A stretch of 64,000 bases of DNA from contig NZ_AP027922.1 of the NCBI RefSeq assembly GCF_030296835.1, positions 2,914,001 through 2,978,000 of the forward strand. The letters run 5' to 3'. Source of the stretch: Pseudoalteromonas sp. MM1. Lineage in GTDB: Bacteria > Pseudomonadota > Gammaproteobacteria > Enterobacterales > Alteromonadaceae. This document shows, piece after piece, positions 9,158 through 21,500 of this stretch. Each line of letters opens with the position of its first letter. The first letter of the stretch is position 1. The notes under the pieces are model-generated. The model did not search any database. It had not been told where the DNA came from and worked only from the letters and a program-made list of their open reading frames with translations. The position numbers were made by a program, and so were the translations under genes.

Positions 9158-10465
9158 TTATGGTTCACGCATGGCATTGGCCTTTGCTCTTAACAAAGGT
9201 TTTAACCAGTAATCTAAAACAGTTTTTTTTCCAGTAATTATATCTACCTGAGTTTGCATCCCCGGTATGATAGGTTGCTGAGCAATCTGACTTACAGTGG
9301 TTTTTATAAAAGCTTGATAATACGCCGTGCCGTCTTCTAAATATTGAGCATCTGCACTAATGTAAGTTACTTCCCCTTCCAATCCTCCATATATAACAAA
9401 GTCATATGCAGTAAATTTTACTTTGGCTGGCATACCAACTCTAATAAAACCTATATCTTTTGGTTGTACTTTAGTATCTATTAAAAGCTGATCATTTTGC
9501 GGGACTATTTCCATCATCACTTCGCCAGGATCGATTACGCTTCCAATTGAGCGAGACACAATATTTTTTACAGTCCCTCGTACTGGCGCTCTTACCTGTG
9601 CTTTTAATAATCTGTCTTCAAGCGCTTTACTACTTTGTGAGATTTTAGCGAGCTCATTACTTACTTCATCTAGCTGGTTTTGTGTATCAGCTAAATAATC
9701 AAATACAATCGCTTTACGCTCTTCAAGCACTTGGCTTTTGGCAGCAATAAGCTGCTGTAGTAATGCGCTGGCTTGGTTTAGCTCACCTTTCATTGCAATT
9801 TCATCGCGCTGTAATTTAACAAGCTCCATTTCAGCTACAGCTCCAGCATCTACCGCACTTTGTGTTAACTCGACCTCTCTGCTGGTTAGTTTTAAGCTTT
9901 GCTTTAACGCTGAAATATTTGCTAGTTGCTCGTTACTTGCCTGCTCTTGTTGCAACAAACTTTGGGTTCGTTGTTGTAATTGCGACTCAAGCTGAGTTAA
10001 ACGCGATGTGTAAGTGTTATATGCTTGCCTGTATACTTCTGGCGATACGCCCTTACGTGGAATCTCTAAGCGCTGAATTGTCGCACCAAAACTGCTTTGC
10101 TCGTCAAGTTTTACACTTTTAAGCTCTGTTAACAGGCGGTTATGTCTAGCAAGTAAAGACTCTCGCTCTTGGCTTGATTCAGCAAAAGCGGCTGCAAAGC
10201 GGGTTTCATCGATTAAAAGTAATGGATCGCCTACTTCAACTAACTGACCTTCTTGCACGAGCACCTCTTTTAATATGCCACCGTCAAGATTCTCAATAGT
10301 TTGCACACGCTGAACAGGAATAACAGTACCTTGCCCTATAATTACCTCTTCTAGCTTAGCAAATTTTGCCCATAAAACGACTGAAAAAAGCAAAATAAAA
10401 ACAATAATAACCAACCGCTTAGCTTGCTTTGCAGCTTGCAGCTGCCCCATATATAAATCAGCCAT
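9158..10465 (-). CDS. HlyD-family periplasmic adaptor of the adhesin T1SS (LapC-like)
   Basis: 435 residues: short cytoplasmic N-terminus, one membrane helix (about residues 19-35), a lipoyl half-motif (GTVIPVQRVQTIENLDGGILKEVLVQEGQLVEVGDPLLLID), long alpha-helical hairpins (about 95-285), then the second lipoyl half (VRAPVRGTVKNI) and beta-barrel domain. The closing PGMQTQVDIITGKKTVLDYWLKPL is characteristic of type I secretion adaptors. It links the inner-membrane ABC transporter to the TolC-like channel. Its ATG overlaps the stop codon of the ABC gene (TAATG), showing translational coupling. Confidence 0.93.
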   Translation of the reverse strand: MADLYMGQLQAAKQAKRLVIIVFILLFSVVLWAKFAKLEEVIIGQGTVIPVQRVQTIENLDGGILKEVLVQEGQLVEVGDPLLLIDETRFAAAFAESSQERESLLARHNRLLTELKSVKLDEQSSFGATIQRLEIPRKGVSPEVYRQAYNTYTSRLTQLESQLQQRTQSLLQQEQASNEQLANISALKQSLKLTSREVELTQSAVDAGAVAEMELVKLQRDEIAMKGELNQASALLQQLIAAKSQVLEERKAIVFDYLADTQNQLDEVSNELAKISQSSKALEDRLLKAQVRAPVRGTVKNIVSRSIGSVIDPGEVMMEIVPQNDQLLIDTKVQPKDIGFIRVGMPAKVKFTAYDFVIYGGLEGEVTYISADAQYLEDGTAYYQAFIKTTVSQIAQQPIIPGMQTQVDIITGKKTVLDYWLKPLLRAKANAMREP

Positions 10466-12585
10466 TATTTAGACCCGCTCCCACTATTGGTATTACTTAC
10501 TCGAGTCACTTTTTTACTCACCAGTTTTACACCGCCCGATACTTTTTCACTAAATAATGATTTAGGGGTTTCAATACTTTTTAATCGGCCATGATCTATA
10601 ACAAATATTCTGTCGCAAATTGAGAGCATTTCTTTGCGGTGGCTAGAAATAACTACCGTTTCGGTACGCTCTTTAAGGGATTTTATTAATAGTTTTTCAT
10701 GCCCTTCGTCCATTGCTGACGAAGGCTCATCTAACAAAAGTAAAGCATTATTACTTTGCAATAGCGCGCGTGCAATGCATACAGCTTGTCGTTGGCCACC
10801 CGATAAAAATCGGCCAAATTCGCCTACTTGTGTTTCAAGCCCGGACTCTAAACGGTCAATAAATCGGCTCACGCCTGATTGCACAAGCGCATTAGTGAGA
10901 TCGGTAGGGTTGATGTTTTGTGCACCTAAGGTGATATTTTCAAGTACTGAGCCATAAAACAAGCTAGGGCTTTGTGCGACCCAGCCACTTTGCCTGCGCA
11001 ATGCACTTAAAGACCAATGTTTTATATCTATGTCGTCTATTAAAAGCTGCCCAGAGGTTGCTCTGTATTGACCTGCAATTATAGCTAGTAGTGTTGATTT
11101 ACCCGACCCTGCGCGGCCGTACAACCCTATTTTTTCACCTTTTTTGATATCAAAGTTAATGTTATGAATAGCTTCTAGTTCTTGCTCATGGTACTGAAAG
11201 CTTAAATAACGAGCCGTAATATTGCCATTTAAAGAAGCATCAATTGTACTTTCGCCGCTTTGCTGTTCTTGCTCTAATGCCATTATATTTTTAACTGACT
11301 CAATAGCTGTTTGCGTTTGTTTGTACTTTAAAACAAGCCCAGCCAACGAAGATATAGACCCCGATGCTCGACCACTTAACATAACAATAGCAATCAGTGC
11401 GCCCATACTAATGTCACCATTGCTTATTAAATACACGCCAAATACGATTAACCCAATACTGGTAAATTGACTGAGGCTAGCCACAGTATGTGTAAGTGTT
11501 GTTGCACTGTGGCGTGACTTATTTTGCCAATCAACCATTTGTGCGAGAGTTTGCTCAAGCTTTTGCTGCGCACTTGCTTGACCATTCATCTGCTTTAACT
11601 CAACAAGCTGATTTAAGTTTTCAATTAAGTACGCTTGACGTTGAGTAGATAACTTAGATGCTTGCTCTACGCTTTCATTTAATTTAGCTTGTAATACAAT
11701 ACTTGTAATAATAACAATACTCAGCACAGCAACAGGAATAAGTACAATTAATCCCCCAAGCCAAAATATTAACGCTAAAAACAATAAGGTAAAGGGCAAG
11801 TCAATAACTGAAACCAGTGTTGCAGAGGTAATAAATTCCCTAACACTATCAAAATCTTGAACTTGTTTTGCATAAGCCCCCGCAGAGGCTGGGCGCTGCT
11901 CAAGCCTCATACCTAATACTTTAGCGTATAACATACTACTTATACGTAAATCTATTTGTCTACCTGCGGCATCAGTTAAATGCCCACGAGATTGCTTTAA
12001 CAACCAATCGAATACAATGGCTATTGTTGCACCTGTTGCCAACACCCATAAGGTATCTAGTGCTGCATTGGGCACTACACGGTCATAGACATTCATAGTA
12101 AATAGCGGAACGACTAAAGCGAGTAAATTTACCGTTAGTGACGCCAATAATAGTGAATTATAAAAGGGTTTTACCTGCTCCCAAGCAGGCCTTAACCAAC
12201 TGGGAATACGGGTATGGAGTTTTTCGGAGCGATCATCGGTGACATTTTCGTGCGACAAATACCAAATCAACTCTTTATCAATATCAGTTAACTGCTTTGG
12301 TTCTGCTCCATCTTGCGAGCTAAATGTACTTTCTCCCTTACTCTCAAAAAACCAAAAGTAGCCATCTTTATCGAGTACCAAGGCTGGGTAAGCATAATGT
12401 TTAGGCGCAGTTTGTTGCTGGGCACTCACATTAATATTACTCAATGCTTGTTCTAAATGATGAGCCGAAAACTCATTACTTGGCAAACCAAGTAACAAGT
12501 TATCGCTTTGATGGCGCAAATGCAGGGCATCAGCAATGTGCTTGCCAAGTGCCTGCATTTGTTCTCGTTTTAAACTTAACTTCAT
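10465..12585 (-). CDS. Type I secretion ABC transporter, permease/ATPase (LapB-like)
   Basis: 706 residues in three parts. The N-terminal ~120 residues resemble a C39-like domain but contain no cysteine, so this is the non-cleaving type used with C-terminal secretion signals. A membrane domain of about six helices follows (about 150-440), then an ATPase with Walker A GRAGSGKST near residue 493, signature LSGGQRQ near 595, Walker B LLLLDEPSSAMDE and switch SSHR. It should energise export of the giant adhesin across both membranes. Its ATG overlaps the adhesin stop codon by 4 bp (ATGA), so it is coupled to translation of a 20-kb reading frame. It lacks a double-glycine peptidase function by sequence. 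Confidence 0.94.
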   Translation of the reverse strand: MKLSLKREQMQALGKHIADALHLRHQSDNLLLGLPSNEFSAHHLEQALSNINVSAQQQTAPKHYAYPALVLDKDGYFWFFESKGESTFSSQDGAEPKQLTDIDKELIWYLSHENVTDDRSEKLHTRIPSWLRPAWEQVKPFYNSLLLASLTVNLLALVVPLFTMNVYDRVVPNAALDTLWVLATGATIAIVFDWLLKQSRGHLTDAAGRQIDLRISSMLYAKVLGMRLEQRPASAGAYAKQVQDFDSVREFITSATLVSVIDLPFTLLFLALIFWLGGLIVLIPVAVLSIVIITSIVLQAKLNESVEQASKLSTQRQAYLIENLNQLVELKQMNGQASAQQKLEQTLAQMVDWQNKSRHSATTLTHTVASLSQFTSIGLIVFGVYLISNGDISMGALIAIVMLSGRASGSISSLAGLVLKYKQTQTAIESVKNIMALEQEQQSGESTIDASLNGNITARYLSFQYHEQELEAIHNINFDIKKGEKIGLYGRAGSGKSTLLAIIAGQYRATSGQLLIDDIDIKHWSLSALRRQSGWVAQSPSLFYGSVLENITLGAQNINPTDLTNALVQSGVSRFIDRLESGLETQVGEFGRFLSGGQRQAVCIARALLQSNNALLLLDEPSSAMDEGHEKLLIKSLKERTETVVISSHRKEMLSICDRIFVIDHGRLKSIETPKSLFSEKVSGGVKLVSKKVTRVSNTNSGSGSK

Positions 12586-15500
12586 ACGTTTTGATCGCCG
12601 TCTAAGCTTTCATTCATACTTTGAGCGAAAGCAGTGTCACCACCACTTGAGTCCTCACTAAATGATTGAGCTTGTGCGCCGCTTGAGCTTGAAGTGTTAC
12701 TTGCTGAAGCTGAAATAGTCACATCTACCTCTTCGGTAGGTGCTTGTTGAGTCTCACCGTTAAGTGTAGAAAACGCATTTAGTGTTAGCGTGAAACTATC
12801 ACCTGCGTCGGCATCAACAATTTCTAAGGCTTCAATATCAGTAATATCAACAGTCCATGTATCACCGACCTTTTCACCAACGTTAAAGTTGTATCCATCT
12901 GGTAAGCCTGTAATTTCAATATAGCCCGTTTCATCTGCTGCTGGATTTTGTAAATCAACATCAAGGTTTAGGGCGATATTGTTAGTTGAATTACTTGTAA
13001 CATCATTTGCAGCAGTCCACACAGGCGCATCAGCTTGAGGTTCTAACTCAATAATAAATTCTGATGATTGTGTCTCACCCACACTTGTTACCGTTTCACC
13101 ATTAATTTGTGCGCTATCAACAGTTGCAACATCAACACTCATGTTTAATGTGCCAAACGCAAGGCCACCGGCATTAAAGTCAAAGTTTTCAATTGAGTTA
13201 CTGTCACTGGTAATTGTCGCACTAAAGCCGCCATTACCATCGCTAGTAAAGAATACAGTTTCAGTACCGACAGTAATAGACGCTTTGCCGTCAATATACT
13301 CAAGTGCACTACTGTCCGAGTCGGCGGCTATATTAACCGTTAATTGAATTGTCTCCGTGCCATCCGCCTCTTCACTAAAGGCCTCTAAGTCAATAGTCAA
13401 GGTGTCATCTTCTTGCCCATCGTAGCTTTCAAATGGCTTTTTAGAAAAATCCAGTGCATCGGCTTCTGGGTTTACAACAACCATAAACGAGGCTGAGGTC
13501 TGTACTATTTCACCTGGTGATTCATCCTGAGTTAGCGCATTTAGGGTTAATTCAAACTCACCACTAAAATCAAGCGGCGGTACAATAATCAAACCAGCTA
13601 ATTGCTCTGCAGTAACAGTCCAGCTTGTGGTGTCTTCACCATTAAAGGTGCCACCATCTTTACCATTATTAACAAGCAAATTACCATCAGCATCTTTTAG
13701 TACGGCATCTTTTGGCACGCCCGAGATAGTAATTGAAATAGTTTCAGAGCCGTCATCATCTTTTAGCAGCGCACTTAAGCCTGTTAATGCTATATCGGCA
13801 TCTTCGCTACCTTGTGCATCTGCTACTGTTAATACTGCTTCGTCAGTTACCGCCTCTACAGCAATACTAATTGTATTAGTAACTTGTGTTGTATCAGTGG
13901 CAGTACCTGTACTTAATTGTGCGGTATCAACAATGGTTGCTGTTATCTGAATATCTATGTCAGTACCTGATTGGTCTTCAATTGGCTCAACCCCAATACT
14001 TGCTAGTGCAGTAGCAAACTCTGCCTCTGTACCGTTATATGTATATGTGTTATCACCGTTGTCGGTAAACATATTATTAGGGTCATACAATCCAACGCCA
14101 TCCGGTAAGGTAATAATAATTGGCTGAGAAAAATCAACTTCTTCAACCCCGCCATTTTGCTCAGGGTTTGCCTCATCATCTACTTGGTTTAAATCGGTTA
14201 AAGCTAATGTTAAGCCTAGTGCTGTGGTGCGGTTGTCTTCCTTAATTTTGTTAATAGCTGCGCTAAACTCACCACCGTCAGCGACTGGAGTTATATCTAT
14301 TTCTAAAGATTGCGTGTCATCAATATATTCATCGCCACTATCATTATCTACCGCAATGATCGTTACCGGAATAATTAATTGCCCTGAATAGTCATCACCT
14401 GCACTGGTAAAGCTTAAATTACCAAGTGATTCTTCAGGAATAATATATTCAGCAACTTCGCCGTCATCACCTGGAATTGCGATAACCCCATCACCTTCAA
14501 TAATAAGGCCTTCAGGTAGGCTATCAGCGTTTATGTAAACAGTAACGGTATCGTTCTCATCGTCAGTTAAACTGGTATTAATATGCCCTGTAAAATCAAC
14601 TGCTTCATCTTCTACTGCATCTACCACCGAAATTTGTAACTGCCCTACTTCAGAAGCCTCTGACGTACTTCCGTCTCCTTCAACAGTAAAGTTAACGGTA
14701 AAATTGTCACTTAGTAATACCGCATGGCTGCCATCAGCTACACGGGCTTTAACAGTAACATCTATATCACCTGTAGAATTTTGTGCTTCTAAGGTTACAT
14801 CAGCGAGTAAGTCATTAATTACGTCTGTTACTGAGTCACTTGTGCCTGCATCAATAGGTATAATCCAACGACCGGAGCCATCTGGGTATGCACCATTTGG
14901 ATGGAGTACCTCTATATTTACGTCATCAGGGAGTATTATTTCTATATGAGTAATAACCTCAGAGCCATCAACATCCTCTTCTGTAAAGCTAACAGCCCCC
15001 GATAGGCTCAGTGTTCTGCTTGAGCTCGTGATTGTTTCATCCGTTGCTTCAAGACGGGTAACAGCACCACTATTATCGCGCTCGGCACTACTTTGCGTAT
15101 CAACCTGTCCATTAACAGTGACTGTAACTTGACTACTAATATCCTCGCTCACACTGCCCACATTTGACGTATCGGTTACGGTATAAAGTACATCAACAGT
15201 AAGCGTGCCAGAGAAATCCTCATCAGGCAGCAAGCGCACTCTATCACTGGCTAAAACATCCTCAAGCGTGGGGTACTCGGCATTAATTAAATCTGCTAAA
15301 TCAAACCCACTACCTACGTTCACTACCTCACCATCAACATACAGAGTAGTGTTTGCTGGTATGGCTGTAATTACAGCACCTGTTATTGTTTCTGACCCAT
15401 CACTGTCGATTAAATCTGGGTTAAAATTAAGTGCTATACGTGTATCTTCATTGCCCTCAGACGTTGTTGATAGGCTTTGCGTATTATTGTCAATTGTTGG

Positions 15501-18500
15501 GTTAAAGTTTGTAGTTACAGCAATGTTGTAATCAGCAGTATCACCATCAGCCTCTGTCGGGACTACTTTAATATTAAAGTTAACTTCACCACTAAAGTCA
15601 TCAACAGGCGCTAAATAGTAATTTTCCATCTCTGCGGCCGTTAAGCTGTACATTGGCTTGCCATTAGCATCAGTACCAACAATTGATAAATTAGCAGGGT
15701 CGCCGTTTACATCTACTAGCATTACCGAGTCTGGTAAGTCAGAAATAACTAAACTAATTGCTTCTGACTGATCCACATCAGAGGTCACAATTAAAAAGTC
15801 TAAACGTAGGTTAGTATCTTCCGTACCTTGGGTATTTTTAAGCGTAAAGTTGTTTTCATCTACTGTCGTAAATGTCCAGTTATCATTGCTGTTTTCTTCA
15901 TCAAGCTCTGGTGGATCTATTTTACCTATAACAGTAAGTTGTAAAGTATCTGGCTCTGTACGTGCTTCTTCACCGGTGCTGGTTTCTGTTGCTATGGCTG
16001 TAACCGTAATGTCAAATGTAGCGTCGGTTGCACGGCTGGCATCTTCTTTTTGTTTTAAGAATATGTTCCCTGCTTGCAGCTCTACATCACTTACAAGCCA
16101 ATTGCCATCTGCATCTTGAGTTAACACATCTCCATTTTCGTCTACCAGCTCAAAACCTTCTGGCAATATAACTTCAAAACTAAGCGTTTCGGAGCCGTCT
16201 TGGTCAACCAGTAAACCACTGAATAAGTCTATCGCAGGGGTGAGCGCATCTTCATCTACGGTTTGGTTACGCACAAATAAGCGAGGCTCATCAGCAACAG
16301 GGGTTATTTCAACCGTTACCGTTTGCGTACTTGATGATGCACTATCGTTGTTTTCAGCTTCTGTTGCTATAGCAGTAATATCAAAAGTAAACGTGCCCGC
16401 TACATGCTCTTCGCCAACTACAGTTAAGCTTTGTGCCTCTGCTGCGGTTATTTCATCACCGTTTGATAGCGTACGGCCATTGGCTGTAACGATTAAGCCC
16501 TCTTGTATATTATTGATTATATAAGTGAGTGTTTCTGAGCCATCTGTATCTTGCAGTGTAGCGCCAATATTAATAGCAGCTTCGGTATCTTCTGCAGTTG
16601 TGTAACTGTAATCGTTTGTGTTATCCCAATCAGGGGTGTCGGCCTCTGATATAACACTTACTGCTTGAGTGGCGTTGTATTCACGATTGCCATTATCAGT
16701 CGTTACTGTTGCATCAATAGTCAGGTTTACCGTTTGAGTTTGGTTTGAGCTATCGCCAAGCGGTTCAAATGTTAAAGCGCCGTTTATAGTTGCTACGCCA
16801 TTAGCATCAATACTTAACTGGCTGCCACTTAGTACATAATAACCATCAGTAGCTGTTAGCTCACTGCCATTTAACAATAACTTTCCACCTTGTAAAGAGC
16901 TTTCTTCAATACGTATTTGAGTAACCGTTTCATTTTGGTCAATATCGCCTGGGTTTACGGTAACAGTAATTGTAGAAGAGCCGTCTTCATTGGCATCTGT
17001 TGCAGTCGTAGTCATCTCACCAATGTCATCACTTGTAGTCAATGATAAATCTGCTGTCGCTGTATCACCGTCAGCATCTGTTACAACATAAGTAATTGTG
17101 TCGACAAAATCATTTGCTGATGAACCAAATGTAGTGGTAGTAATTGTTACGCTACCATCTGAATTAATTGTGGCTGTACCGTAATCTTCATCACCATCAT
17201 TTAAAGCGAATGTATCGCCCACATTTCTAACCACATTGTTATAAGTGATGCTTGTTACCGTCGCTCCGTCAGCTCCCCCTTCAAGGTTAGCTAATAAATC
17301 GATTGTAACGGTTTCACCTTCAATCAATGCTTTACTTGCACCAGGCAAGCTAGGGATATCATCGGTTACTGTGGCAATAACAACACTTTGTGAATTTGAT
17401 ATATCCCCATCTGCATCTACCGCAACTAAATCGATTGTTACATCAAGTGTGTTTTCTCCATTACCCGCTTCGTGGTCTAAGGCTTTGAACTGCTCGTATT
17501 CAAAGGTTCCATCAGCATTAAACTTAACGCGGAAAATTGTTTCAGCTGCCCCGTTTTCGCCTGTTGGTGCTGTTGCTAAATACCAGCCATCATCGTCAGC
17601 TGTATTTGACAGCGTAACGTCTTCACCTGAAGAGGTGTAACCAGAAAAGCTAAAGCCGTCAGCTAGTTTCACTTCAACAACTTCATCTGAGCCTGATGTA
17701 ACGCTAATATTGCCCTCGGTTTTAATTGAGTCGTTATTACGTAAGCCTTCTTCGTCAACCGCTGGAGCGCTATCGCCTGAAGTTGTGACACTAGGTGACT
17801 GACCATCTTCTACGTTTACTGCTAATACACTTTGTTCTCTAGTGCCATCGGCATCGGTTGAAACAAGAGGTACGTTAATAGCAAGCGTTGCTTCTTGTGA
17901 ATCTAAATGATCAATAGCCCCTGCGATTTCAAAGGCAATGTTGTAACTTTCAGAGGTGCCTGCTGCTACATCCACATCAGTTGGAAGAGTTACCGTAAAT
18001 ACAGTAACGCCATTAACTACACCGTTTGCGGTACCATCCTCATTAACTCGCCATGTAATCGGCTCACCGTTTTGGGTAAGAGCATTGCCATTGCTATCAA
18101 GCACGGCGTCACCTGAAGCTACATTCATACTAAGTGATTTAACAGCCTCACCGCCAGCCGTAATAGTAATGCTCTGTGTATCTGATTGACCAGTACTGCC
18201 TGTTTCTGGGCTTTCTGCGACATTGAACGTAGGTGAGGTTTGCGTTGCATTAGCACTATCTGTAACGTTTACAGTAATATTTTCCTCATCAATATCGCCA
18301 TCTTGATCTTGCAATTCAATTGCCAGGTTAAAGCTACTATTGCCGTTATTATCAATAGGGCGAATAAGCTCAATGGTATATTGTAAGTTTTCTTGGCTGC
18401 TTGTGCTGTTTGTGATCTCAGGTAAAGTTGCAATAAATACAGGGTTATTTATATCACCTGTATGTGCTGTAAGCGTTAAGCCATCTTCACTTAAAGTATA

Positions 18501-21500
18501 TTGAATATCCTCACCACCAGAGGTTAGTGCAGGTTGCGAGCCAGTTACAGCAAAGGTTAACGACGAAAAGCTATCACTGCCAATAACAGTATCTAATGTA
18601 CCGTTAAATGTATCTGAGCCGGACGCTAAACCTGACTCATCAAGGTTTGCAGAGTCTATATTGGCAAGCTGTGGTCCTGTGCCATCTTTAACGGTTATGG
18701 TTACATTACCCGCACCGCTGATTGCTGTACCATCACTATCCTCACCATTAACAGAAAGCGCAAAGTCTATATTTTCTCCATCAGGGTTATCAAGCGGTAA
18801 GCTTACTGTTGTTTGAACCCTAGCATCTAAATCTTTACCATTGGCATCTTGCGTTGCACTTACGCTAAAGCGGATAACTTCGTTACCATTTGCAGAACCC
18901 GTAATTGTTTTTCCGTCTTCGCTTAATGCAAAGGTAATAGCTACACCAGCACTTGTTAAGTTTAACGCATTTAAGTTTGCGATAGTGTCATCAAAGGTGA
19001 TTGAATCAGCAACTAGTGCATCAGAGCCTGCCACAACAGCAAAGGATTTATTATTTGTTGTTGTAACGCCATAATCACTTTCTGTATAAGTAGCAGCTTG
19101 CTCTGTAAAGCTGCCCGCACTGCCATCTTGTACTGTAAATGTGGCTGTACTTGATGAACTACCAACACCGTCGCGATCTTCTATTGTGTATTCAATCGTA
19201 AACTGTGGTGAAGGAGTTGAGTCTCGATTATCAAGCGCGTTAAAGCTCCATGTGCCATCGCTGTTAACCGTTAATGTACCTTCATCGGTTACTATCGTGG
19301 CTGGTGTACTTGTTGTTACATCATAATCAGTGCCATTAAATGTTACACTTGTAACGGTTGGTGCGCCCTCTACTACACTGTCGTTTGTGACTAAGCTACC
19401 TGTTGATACTCTACCCGCATCGGTGTCGGCTTCTGTAACTGTAAAGCTGTCGTCACTACTTTGTGGGGCAGAGTCGGTAATAGTAACGGCTGTTGGTACA
19501 ACGACTAATTCGGTTGTGCCATCGGCATCTGTTTGTAGTGCATCAACAAAAATATCAGTAAGTAAGCTTTCACTTTCGTGATCAATAGGTGCATGTAGCG
19601 TAGTAGTAAGTTCTCCACCTACAAGCGACACACTTAGCACTAAGTTACCTTGCGAGTCTTTTACCTCTAAAGATAAACCATCATTTGCTAAGGTAACCGA
19701 AACAGGGCTGCCGTCTACCGTTAAGCCTTCAAGACCAGATTGGTTTGTACTTAATGTAAGGTCAGCGTTATCTATTTCTATTGAACTAGTCGCTGAGCTT
19801 GTGCCGCCATTTGCTGTATTACTTTCATTTAATGTTTGGCTATCAAGCGCATCGAGTGTTGGTGCGACATCTTGCGCTGCGTTTCCTGCAGAATCAGTAA
19901 CAGTTGCCGTAATAGTCCACTGCTGTGTATCATCAAGCTCAGATATATCTATACCGTTAACGTTCCAAGTTCCACCATTTGCGACTGCTGCAGTCACTAC
20001 TTCACTAGTAGTGCCATCAAAAATTGTAAGTGTAACGGTAGAACCTGGTTCAGCATCGGTTGTACCGTTTAGCGTGGTTACTTCACCCGCTTTAAAGGCT
20101 CTACTGTTAATGCCGTTTTCACCAGTATCAATATCAATATTAATGGTGGTGTCTTTAGTAAAGGTGGTTTCGTTTGTGGCTAAATTACCCTCAACGTCTA
20201 ATGCGCTAACACTTGCTGTAATTTCACCATCAGCAAGGCCTGAAATATTCGTGGCATTAATTGCCCACTCACCTTCGCTATTAATCGAGACGTTTTCAAC
20301 CGTGACTTTATCTCCGTTCACATCGGTAAATACCACAGTGGCTCTTTGGTTAGCATCAGCCTCTTCTATTACGCCACTTACAACTACATTATTTTGCTCT
20401 GCAGTATTAATAACGGCGTCATCGCCTGTTGCAACATCAATGCTGGTTAGGGCTGTTTTATCGTGAATGGCGGTGTCTGTATCAGTTGCTGTATTACCTG
20501 CTACATCACTGACTGTGGCTGTGGCGGTTAATGTGCCATCGTTTAAGCCTGATAAATCTGCACCTGTAATCGTGTAGGTATTATTAGTAACTGTGGCTTC
20601 AAAGCTGCGCTCATTACCGGCTTCATCTGTTACTACCACTGTTACCGTTTGATTGTCTTCAACACCTGTTGTGGTCCCTGTAATTTCAACACTTACGTTT
20701 TCACCATTACCGTTAATTACGCCATCGTTTGTATCGTTAATATCAACGGTTACAGTAGCTGCGGTGTCTTTAGTAAAGGTGGTTTCGTTTGTGGCTAAAT
20801 TACCCTCAACGTCTAATGCGCTAACACTTGCTGTAATTTCACCATCAGCAAGGCCTGAAATATTCGTGGCATTAATTGCCCACTCACCTTCGCTATTAAT
20901 CGAGACGTTTTCAACCGTGACTTTATCTCCGTTCACATCGGTAAATACCACAGTGGCTCTTTGGTTAGCATCAGCCTCTTCTATTACGCCACTTACAACT
21001 ACATTATTTTGCTCTGCAGTATTAATAACGGCGTCATCGCCTGTTGCAACATCAATGCTGGTTAGGGCTGTTTTATCGTGAATGGCGGTGTCTGTATCAG
21101 TTGCTGTATTACCTGCTACATCACTGACTGTGGCTGTGGCGGTTAATGTACCATCGTTAAGCTCTGATACGTCTGCACCTGTGATTGTATACGCTTCATC
21201 AGTAACGAGTGCGGTGAACGTTTTAGTATTTGTGCCATCAGTTACTGTTACGGTAACCGTTTGGCCATCTTCAACACCTACAGCTGTACCGTTTATGGTT
21301 ACATTTGTATTTTCACCATTACCATTTATTACGCTATCGTCTGTATCAACAATATCAACTGTGACATTAGCAACCGTATCTTTTGTTAGGTTAGCGGTAT
21401 TAACCGCTTCATTACCTGCGTTATCAAATACGCTAACACTTACGGTTATGTCGCCATCGGCAAGCGAGCTTATATCTTCGTTATTTACTTCCCAGCTGCC

